Positions 55,579 through 64,000 of a stretch of 64,000 nucleotides of DNA are shown piece by piece. The position numbers and the translations under genes were made by a program. The stretch's first letter is position 1, and every line of letters starts with the position of its first letter. Source of the DNA: Sphingomonas yantingensis (GTDB lineage: Bacteria; Pseudomonadota; Alphaproteobacteria; Sphingomonadales; Sphingomonadaceae); contig NZ_JACIJJ010000007.1 of NCBI RefSeq assembly GCF_014199325.1, positions 37,857-101,856 of the forward strand, in the 5' to 3' direction. The notes under the pieces were generated by a model. The model was not told the DNA's origin. It saw only the letters and a program-made list of their open reading frames with translations, and did not search any database.

Positions 55579-56948
55579 GGCACCCACAACCGGAAGCGGC
55601 GCGAGGCGAGCGGCACCCGCCGCCATCCGTTCGATCGTGCCCATGCCTCCAGCGGCGCGTCGGCGCCGTCGGTGCCGCTGGTCCACTTTCCCTCGCCGCC
55701 GATCAGGATAGCGCCCGGCGGGCGCGCCGCGAACTGCGCAGCCAGCGTACGCGGGGTGACGATCCGTCGTGCAGCCTCGTCCTCCGGCGACAAAAATCGG
55801 CGGATGCGGAAGGCGAAGGGGCCGGCAGCAAACCGCGGGTCGGGATCGGCGACGAACTGCGGCGATAGCGTCGCGACCGTGCCGCGCGCACCGATCGCCT
55901 CGCCGATCGCCGCCCGCTCCCACATCGCGGCGATCATCCCGCCCCCGGTCACCAGCGCGACAAAGCTCGGCGCGAGCCCCGCGACGACGAACGGAATCGC
56001 CGCCAACCGCATCGCCCGGTTCGGCGGGCGACGCTCGATCGCCAGTGCGGCCATCACGAACAACGGCGGCAGCGCGGGGAGCCAATATTGCCGCCAGGTC
56101 GGCTCGGGCAGCAACGCCGCGACGACACCCACGAGCGCAAGCCACGACCACGGCCCCGCCAACGCCCGGCCCCTCCAGGCTGCGACCACCGCCAGCAGCG
56201 CCGGGCCGAGCGCCAGGAACTTGAGCGTATCCACCGCCTTCGCAGCCAGCGAGAGTTTCCACGGCCGGTCGGCGTAGAACTCGGCGGGTGCCTTGGCGGG
56301 AAAGGTCAGCACGCCGAACAGCGCATCGGCGGACGCCAGCCAGCAGAGCCAAGCAACGAGCACCACCGGCAAAAGCGCACCGACCGCCGCCCAGCCCACT
56401 TGCTTACGCCGCCACAGCATCCACAGCCCGACCGCCGCGGCGGGCAGCGCATAGCTGATCTTCGCCGCCGCCGCGCCCGATAGCAACAGCCCGGGGAGCA
56501 CGCCGTTCCCCCGCGTGGGCCGCCCCGCCATCGCGACCATCGCCCCCGCCAGCAGCGCCGCGGGTAGCGCATCGTTGCGGGCCATCGCGGCGCTGAACAA
56601 CAGGATATCGCACGCCGCCAACCCGAGCGCCGCGATCAGCGCCGCCCGCTCCCCCGCGCCCGACCGCCGCGCGGCGACGTATACGCCGACCACCGCCAGC
56701 CACCCGAGCAGCGCGTTGACCAGCCGCAGCGCCGGCCACACCCACGCCCCCGCCAGTGCCGCGATCGGCGCCATCAACAGCGGCTGAAGCGGCGTCTGCA
56801 GATAGGCATAGTCGCGATAGGGCAGCAGCCCCTTGGCGCTCAGGACCGCGGCAGCGACATACTGGCTCTCGTCATGGTCGATCGGCCGCGCCATCGCGAG
56901 CGCAAGGAACGCGACGAGCAGCAGCGGCAGGATCAGGCGGACACGCAC
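55575..56948 (-). CDS. GT-C-like membrane glycosyltransferase
   Basis: The 457-residue protein has about ten membrane segments. RPIDHDESQYVAAAVLSAKGLLPYRDYAY in the first loop (core DHDESQY) is a GT-C acidic motif with a following Tyr-rich segment. The C-terminal 120 residues are soluble. Such enzymes use lipid-linked sugars to modify lipid A, arabinan or glycans. ATG 56948 is the only good start. The stop overlaps the preceding GT4 gene by 4 bases, tail to tail. Its substrate is not evident. Confidence 0.7.
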   Translation of the reverse strand: MRVRLILPLLLVAFLALAMARPIDHDESQYVAAAVLSAKGLLPYRDYAYLQTPLQPLLMAPIAALAGAWVWPALRLVNALLGWLAVVGVYVAARRSGAGERAALIAALGLAACDILLFSAAMARNDALPAALLAGAMVAMAGRPTRGNGVLPGLLLSGAAAAKISYALPAAAVGLWMLWRRKQVGWAAVGALLPVVLVAWLCWLASADALFGVLTFPAKAPAEFYADRPWKLSLAAKAVDTLKFLALGPALLAVVAAWRGRALAGPWSWLALVGVVAALLPEPTWRQYWLPALPPLFVMAALAIERRPPNRAMRLAAIPFVVAGLAPSFVALVTGGGMIAAMWERAAIGEAIGARGTVATLSPQFVADPDPRFAAGPFAFRIRRFLSPEDEAARRIVTPRTLAAQFAARPPGAILIGGEGKWTSGTDGADAPLEAWARSNGWRRVPLASRRFRLWVP

Positions 56949-57031
56949 TTCGGCGACTTAGCGCCGCTGTCACGCGGACGCCACATGCCCGCGCCAAGGA
57001 TCGCCGCAACGCATCCGAAGGATCGATCCCC

Positions 57032-58660
57032 ATGACGCTTCGTATCGACCGCCGCTCGCTGATCGTCACCGGCACGCTGGGGCTCGGCGCGTTCGCGCTG
57101 CCGGGCTTCGCACGCCAGGCGACCATCGCCAACGCCCGCGGCTTCACCCATTCGGTGGCGAGCGGGGAGCCGGGCGCGACCACGATGCTGCTATGGACCC
57201 GGTACGTGCCCGCCGACGGCGCCCCGGCCAAGGTGAAGGTGGAGGTTGCCGAGACGCCCGACTTCGCGCGCGTCGTCGGCGGGGCGGAGATGGTGACGGG
57301 GCCGTGGCGCGACCACACGGTCAAACTCCATGTCACCGGCCTCAAGCCCGGCACCCGCTATCACTATCGCTTCGTCGCGCCGGACGGCACCACGTCGCCG
57401 GTCGGCCGCACGAAGACGCTGCCCGAAGGGCCGGTGCCGAGCTTCAAGGCGGCAATCTTCTCCTGCTCCAACTACGGCTTCGGCTTTTTCAACGCCTATG
57501 CCCATGCGGCGGCACGGGCGGACCTCGACCTCGCCATCCACCTAGGCGACTATATCTACGAATATGCACCCGCCAATTACCCGGCGGCGGATCAGGTCGT
57601 GGCGAACCGCGTGCCGCAGCCGTTCAAAGAAATCGTCGCGCTCGCCGATTATCGCCTGCGCTATGCCAGCTATCGCGCCGACCGCGACCTGCAGGCGCTC
57701 CACGCGGCGATGCCGATGGTCGTCCAGTGGGACGATCACGAATCGGCCAACGATTCGTGGGAGGGCGGGGCCCAGAACCACCAGGCCGAGGAAGGTGACT
57801 GGAACGCCCGCCGCTCGGCCGCGGTACAGGCGTACCGCGAATGGCTGCCCGTCAGCGAGGAACCGTGGAAGGCGTATGACATCGGCAGCCTCGCCACACT
57901 CTATCGCACCGAAACGCGGCTGTTCGCCCGCTCGCAGCCCCCGGAGCTAGCGCCGCTGTTTCTGAAGGGCGGCGATCCGATTCCCGCGCTCAAAGCATTC
58001 CGAGATGGCCCGTGGCAGGACCCGTCGGTGACGATGATGGGGACCGAGCAGGAGGGCTGGCTCGATACCGCGATGGCCGCGTCGGTGCGGGCCGGTACGC
58101 GGTGGCAGGTGGTCGGCTTCGGCACGATCATGGGCAACACCCGCGCGCCGGCCGAGGCGGTGAGCTGGCTGAAGCCCGACGCCGCGCCGCGCAGCCGCGC
58201 CTGGGTGCAGGCGGGGGTGACGGCAGGGACGCTCGGCCTGCCCTCCAACCTCGACAATTGGGGCGGCTATCCCGCCGCACGCGCGCGGTTCCTCAAATCG
58301 GCGCAGGCGTATGGCGGCAGCACCGTGGTCATCTGCGGCGACAGCCACAATGCTTGGGCCTATGACCTGGCGCAGGACGGCAAACCGGCGGCGGTGGAGT
58401 TTGCGGGGCAAGGCGTCACCTCGCCCGGTTATGAAAGCGCGATCGGCGTCGATCCCCGCCAAGTGGCCGCCGCGATGGTCGCCGCGAACCCGGAACTCAA
58501 ATGGTGCGACACGTCGCGCCGCGGTTATATGGCGCTGACGCTGACGCCCGATCGCGCGACCAACGAGTGGCTGTTCGTCGACACGATCCGCCAGCGTTCG
58601 CCGCGCGTGTCGGACACGCATCGCGCCTCGACCGAGCATGGGCGCAACGTCATGGCCTGA
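57032..58660 (+). CDS. PhoD-like alkaline phosphatase or phosphodiesterase
   Basis: The 542-residue product starts with RIDRRSLIVTGTLGLGAFALPG, a Tat-like twin-arginine signal. A fibronectin-like N domain (FTHSVASGEPGATTMLLWTRY) leads to the phosphatase domain: FSCSNYGFGFFNAYAHAA, LDLAIHLGDYIYEY, VVQWDDHESANDSWEGGA and VICGDSHNAWAYDL, which give the metal ligands of PhoD. It would release phosphate from esters in the periplasm. ATG 57032 follows a purine-rich stretch. Confidence 0.9.
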   Translation: MTLRIDRRSLIVTGTLGLGAFALPGFARQATIANARGFTHSVASGEPGATTMLLWTRYVPADGAPAKVKVEVAETPDFARVVGGAEMVTGPWRDHTVKLHVTGLKPGTRYHYRFVAPDGTTSPVGRTKTLPEGPVPSFKAAIFSCSNYGFGFFNAYAHAAARADLDLAIHLGDYIYEYAPANYPAADQVVANRVPQPFKEIVALADYRLRYASYRADRDLQALHAAMPMVVQWDDHESANDSWEGGAQNHQAEEGDWNARRSAAVQAYREWLPVSEEPWKAYDIGSLATLYRTETRLFARSQPPELAPLFLKGGDPIPALKAFRDGPWQDPSVTMMGTEQEGWLDTAMAASVRAGTRWQVVGFGTIMGNTRAPAEAVSWLKPDAAPRSRAWVQAGVTAGTLGLPSNLDNWGGYPAARARFLKSAQAYGGSTVVICGDSHNAWAYDLAQDGKPAAVEFAGQGVTSPGYESAIGVDPRQVAAAMVAANPELKWCDTSRRGYMALTLTPDRATNEWLFVDTIRQRSPRVSDTHRASTEHGRNVMA

Positions 58661-58663
58661 TGC

Positions 58664-60574
<1,911 letters not shown>

Positions 60575-60585
<11 letters not shown>

Positions 60586-62029
60586 GCTGCCCGCCCCCGC
60601 CACCGCCGCCCGCGCCGCCGCGACCCTGGCCGCCGCCGGCACCGCCACCGCCGCTGCGACGACCCTGCCCGCCGCCCTTGCGCGCATTGTCGCCGGCAAG
60701 CTGGCCGGTGATAATCTTCATGCCGGGACGCAGCCCGCCCGACAGGATCTCCGTCAACTGTCCGTCGCTTTCGCCCACGGTCACGCGGATCGGCTGCGGC
60801 TCGTTATTCTCGCCGAGGATATAGATGGTCTGCTGCGATCCGCGGCCGATCGTCGCGGTCCGCTCGCCGCCGCCACCGCCGCGGCGACGCCGCGGGCCGG
60901 GAACGATCGCGCTGGCCAACCCGCCCTTGCTCGCATCGGCGCCATTGCCGGTCGAGGGCTGGAAGCGAAGCGCCGCGTTCGGCACCAGCAGCACGTTCTG
61001 GCGCTCGGTCGTCACGATCTCCGCGGTCGCGGTCATGCCGGGGCGCAGGCGCAGCTCGGCATTGGCGACCGACAGCTTGGCGGCATAGCTCACCACCTGT
61101 CCGGTCGTCGCCGCGCCGGTCGAGCCGGTGCTGGACGACGACGAGCTCGCCTCCGACACCGACAGGTTCGAGCCCACGTCCACGCGGCTGATCGTCGCGG
61201 GGAAGCGTTCGCCGGGGAACGCATCGACGGTGAAGGTCGCGCGCTGGCCGTTCTTGACGCTGCCCACGTCCGCCTCGTCGATCGCGACCTCCAGCTCCAT
61301 CTGGCTCAGGTCCTCGGCGATCACGAACAAGGTCGGCGTGTTGAAGGAGGCGGCGACGGTCTGGCCGGGATCGACCTGACGCGCCAGCACCACGCCGTTG
61401 ACGGGCGAGCGGATGATCGCGCGCTCGCGCTGCGTCTGGCTGGCCGAGAGCTGCGCGCGGGCCGCAGCAACGTTGGCCTCGGCCGTGCGCACCCCCGCCA
61501 CGCCGCGGGCGACCGCGGCGCGCGCGGTGTCGAGTTCGGTCTTGGCCGGCACGCGTCCGCCCGACAGGCGGCTAACTTCCTCGAAGCGATTGAGCGTCGC
61601 GCGCGCCTCCGTCAGCGTCGCCTGCGCCTGCTGCACCGCGGCCTGCTGCGCAGCGAGGTTCGCCTGGTTCTGGCGAATCTGGTCGTCGAGCTGCTCGGGG
61701 TCGATCTGCGCCAGCGGCTGGCCCGCGCGCACGCGGTCGTTCACGTCGACCACGACCTGCGTGACGAGGCCCGATAGCTGCGAGCCGACCGTCACCTGAT
61801 TGGTGGGGGCAAGCTTGCCCGTCGCCGACACCGTGACCTCCAGATTGCCCTGACGTGCCGGCGTCGTCGCATAATCGGTCTTCGCGTCGCCCTTGAAGAA
61901 GGACAGCGTGCCCCAGACGAGCAGCACGACGCCGAGCGCGATCAGCGCCCATTTGGCGTAGCGCTTCCATTTCGGCTGCGACTTGGTGCCGAGGAACGCG
62001 TCGATATCGGCTTGGGTCTGGTCGGCCAT
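60575..62029 (-). CDS. macA: MacA-like periplasmic adaptor protein
   Basis: The 484-residue adaptor has a membrane anchor (about 26-45), a lipoyl half-motif with VGSQLSGLVTQVVVDVNDRVRAGQPLAQIDP, an alpha-helical hairpin (about 95-190) and a beta-barrel domain after it. It joins MacB to the outer-membrane channel. A C-terminal tail of about 35 residues is nearly all Gly with Arg and Gln (ending GGGGGGGQRGA), and a shorter RRRRGGGGGERT insert comes earlier. Both are unusual for MacA. Confidence 0.88.
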
Positions 62030-62036
62030 AAGGGGG

Positions 62037-63521
62037 TCAGTCCTGCTGCCGCGCATCGAGCGCGCGGGTCGTCGTGTTGTCGATCGTCGGGACGGTGCCC
62101 GCGTCCCAGCCGCCGCCAAGCGCGGCGAACAGCTGGACGAGCGCGGTCGACTCGTCGCTGGCCGCCGTGGTCAGGCTGTTGCGCGCCGACAGGAGCTGCG
62201 TTTCGGTCTGGTTGAGGGTGGTGAAATCGGTCAGGCCCGCGCGGTACTGGCTGCGCGCGAGGATCGCCGAATTGTTCGCCGCATCGAAGGCGATGCGGAA
62301 CTGGACCGTGCGCGCCTGTGCGGTACGCAGCGCCACGACGGCGTTCTCCACATCCTCGAGGCTGGTGAGCACGGTGGACTTGTAGTTGAGGAACGCGGCA
62401 TCGGCGGCGGCGCGCTGCGCGCGGACCGCGGCGCGGGTGCGACCGCCGTCGAAGATCAGCTGCTGCAGCCCCGCGAACAGCGTCCCGGTGATGATGTCGG
62501 TCAGCCTACCGATCGCGCTTGCCGCGGTGTCGAGCCCGCCCGACAGGTTGAAGGCGGGATAGAGCTGCGCTTCGGTCACGCCGATCTGCGCGGTCGCCGC
62601 GGCAAGGCTGCGCTCGGCCGCGCGGACATCCGGGCGCTGGCGGAGCGTTTCGGCGGGGATGCCGGTGCCGACCACCGCCGGCCCGCGCGGGATCGGGCGG
62701 ACGGCGGTCATCTCGCCCTTGAGCGCGCCCGGCGCCTGTCCGGTCAACACGCCGAGGCGCGAGACGGCGTTGTTGTAGCTGGCTTCCAGACTGGGGATCG
62801 TCGCGGCGGTCTGTGCCCGCTGCGCGCGCGCCTGCTCGGCATCGAGCGAGGAGACGAGACCCGCCTGCACGCGAAAGCCGGCGATCTCTAGATTGTCGTC
62901 CTGGATTTCGAGGCTCGCCCTCGCATTGGCGATCTGCGCCTGCGCCGCGCGCGCGAGGATGTAGTTGCGCGCGATCTCCGCCTGACTGCTCACCAGCACC
63001 GTCGCGTAATCATAGCCCGAGGCGGCATAGCTCGCCCGAGCGCCCTCGACCGAGCGGCGGATGCCGCCGAACAGGTCGACTTGGTAATTGGCGTCGAGGC
63101 CGAGCGAGAAGTTGTTGGTGCTGCCCTGTCCGGTGTTGATGATCGTGCCGTCGGGCAGTTGCGTCTGCTGGCTGCCGCCCGCAATCGCCTGCCGCCGCGA
63201 ATAGCCGCCCGAGCCCGACAGCGTCGGCAGGAAATCGGCGCGCGCCTGCACCAACTGTTCGCGTGCCTGGCGCAGGCGGGCGACGGCCTGTGCCACGTCG
63301 AGATTATCGGGCGCGGCCTGCGCGACGAGGCGCTGGAGCAGCGGGTCGTCGAACCGCTCCCACCATTTCGTCAGGTCCTCGGCCGTCGCGGTGCCGGGCA
63401 CCGAATAGGCCGGCGGCACCCCGAGCGCGGCGGGCGTGTCGGGTCGATAATCGGGGCCGACCGCGCATCCGGCGAGCGGCACGGCGGCAACGAGCAGCAG
63501 CGAGAGGGCACGAACGGTCAT
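62037..63521 (-). CDS. NodT-type outer-membrane efflux lipoprotein
   Basis: The 494-residue TolC-family channel has a lipobox AVPLAGC (Cys19) and two repeats of the outer-membrane efflux fold: NYQVDLFGGIRRSVEGARA, the family's conserved LFGGIRR block, and PAFNLSGGLDTAASAIG. RQRPDVRAAERSLAAATAQIGVTEAQLYP carries the RPDVRAAE signature of NodT. ATG 63521 starts the signal peptide; longer frames lack one. It precedes macA by 7 bases. The three gene products should form one channel across both membranes. Confidence 0.9.
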   Translation of the reverse strand: MTVRALSLLLVAAVPLAGCAVGPDYRPDTPAALGVPPAYSVPGTATAEDLTKWWERFDDPLLQRLVAQAAPDNLDVAQAVARLRQAREQLVQARADFLPTLSGSGGYSRRQAIAGGSQQTQLPDGTIINTGQGSTNNFSLGLDANYQVDLFGGIRRSVEGARASYAASGYDYATVLVSSQAEIARNYILARAAQAQIANARASLEIQDDNLEIAGFRVQAGLVSSLDAEQARAQRAQTAATIPSLEASYNNAVSRLGVLTGQAPGALKGEMTAVRPIPRGPAVVGTGIPAETLRQRPDVRAAERSLAAATAQIGVTEAQLYPAFNLSGGLDTAASAIGRLTDIITGTLFAGLQQLIFDGGRTRAAVRAQRAAADAAFLNYKSTVLTSLEDVENAVVALRTAQARTVQFRIAFDAANNSAILARSQYRAGLTDFTTLNQTETQLLSARNSLTTAASDESTALVQLFAALGGGWDAGTVPTIDNTTTRALDARQQD

Positions 63522-63674
63522 CGGACGAGGTGATGGCGACCCTCCCGCATGGGTACAACTGCTTTTGTGTCGCGATTTGTATCGGACGTTTCGTTGCGTT
63601 TGTGCGGTGGCCGCCTTGACCCTCAGGATTTCAGGCGTTCTTGAAGGACCTGACAAAGATCAACGGAGAGCCCC

Positions 63675-64000
63675 ATGCCCGACCGCGCCCTTTATCCCGT
63701 ACCGTCGGACTGGTCGTCGCGTGCGCATGTCGATGCGGCGGGGTACGAGCGGCTGTACCGCGAGAGCATGGATGCACCGGACGCATTCTGGCTTGATCAG
63801 GCGAAGCGGCTCGACTGGGTGAAGGCGCCGACGGTGGCGGGCAACTGGTCGTTCGACGAGGGGGATTTCGGCATCCGCTGGTTCGAGGACGGCGTGCTCA
63901 ACGTCTCGGTCAACTGCATCGACCGGCATCTGGCGGACCGCGGCGACGATACGGCGATCCTGTGGGAGCCGGACAGCCCCGAGGCCGAGGGGCGGCGGTT
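63675..64000 (+). CDS. acs: Acetyl-CoA synthetase, N-terminal part
   Basis: The frame runs off the right edge after 108 codons. The opening LYPVPSDWSSRAHVDAAGYERLYRESM (core SRAHVDAAGYERLY) with DAPDAFWLDQAKRLDWVKAP and FDEGDFGIRWFEDGVLNVSVNCIDRH is the well-known N-terminal domain of Acs, which makes acetyl-CoA from acetate, ATP and CoA. GGAGAG before ATG 63675 decides the start. The catalytic adenylation motifs lie beyond the window. It diverges from the efflux operon across 153 bases. Confidence 0.9.
   Translation, partial: MPDRALYPVPSDWSSRAHVDAAGYERLYRESMDAPDAFWLDQAKRLDWVKAPTVAGNWSFDEGDFGIRWFEDGVLNVSVNCIDRHLADRGDDTAILWEPDSPEAEGRR

Overview
The window is 64 kb of compact, GC-rich chromosome (by eye mostly in the high 60s percent). 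Gene content and order point to an alphaproteobacterium, most likely a sphingomonad: EipA/DUF1134 beside ftsE-ftsX, lptM-lysA beside argH, lgt-midA-pgeF, a coxB-coxA-ctaB-ctaG-coxC operon, NodT-type efflux, and many GTG starts in 4-base overlaps. This is inference from family knowledge; no database was searched. No gene-free stretch exceeds 300 bases. The longest is 2927-3185 (259 bases), which holds a two-copy hairpin repeat.

Region 1 (1-4973) is the tRNA-proximal end of an integrated element. A P4-type tyrosine integrase lies directly against the 3' end of tRNA-Ser(GCU), with five GGGGGTATC-like repeats between them. Going left come a small ORF with a strong RBS, a hairpin repeat, an unknown 194-residue protein, an AlpA-domain regulator divergent from an HTH gene across a perfect palindrome, a spanin-like lysis pair, and an unrecognised gene cut by the window edge. 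The distal attachment site was not found, so the element probably continues to the left.

Region 2 (4974-28728) is core genome. It holds envelope and division genes (eipA, ftsEX, YdcF-like, plsC), lysine, arginine and siroheme genes, a TlpA-like lipoprotein, and a lower-GC Mrr restriction endonuclease gene split by a one-base frameshift at an A6 run. The lgt-midA-GNAT-pgeF operon, a PLP sulfur enzyme, tRNA-Gly(UCC), a 3-hydroxyacyl-CoA dehydrogenase, a serine hydrolase, an HNH nuclease, gluQ, a cobalamin adenosyltransferase and the ergothioneine pair egtB-egtD follow.

Region 3 (28776-48000) holds a PepSY/response-regulator/histidine-kinase unit, an ABC-F ATPase, an S9 peptidase, HAD-dapD, phhB, a minimal zincin joined to ccmA-ccmB, and then a long minus-strand block running coxB, coxA, ctaB, a small membrane gene, ctaG, coxC, DUF983, SURF1, thrC and a methyltransferase. 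These genes build and assemble cytochrome oxidase, with thrC and the methyltransferase at the end of the block.

Region 4 (48175-64000) holds the operon pyrE-pdxJ-(membrane gene)-acpS-lepB-maiA, a glycan cluster (two GT4 enzymes, a UPF0104-like membrane protein, a DUF2141 protein, a GT-C-like protein), a PhoD-like phosphatase, a tripartite MacA-MacB-NodT efflux operon, and the start of acs running off the right edge.

The clearest leads are the integrated element with its AlpA/HTH switch and spanin pair, the frameshifted mrr, a siroheme dehydrogenase carrying a remnant of a methyltransferase domain, and a family of dispersed intergenic palindromes.
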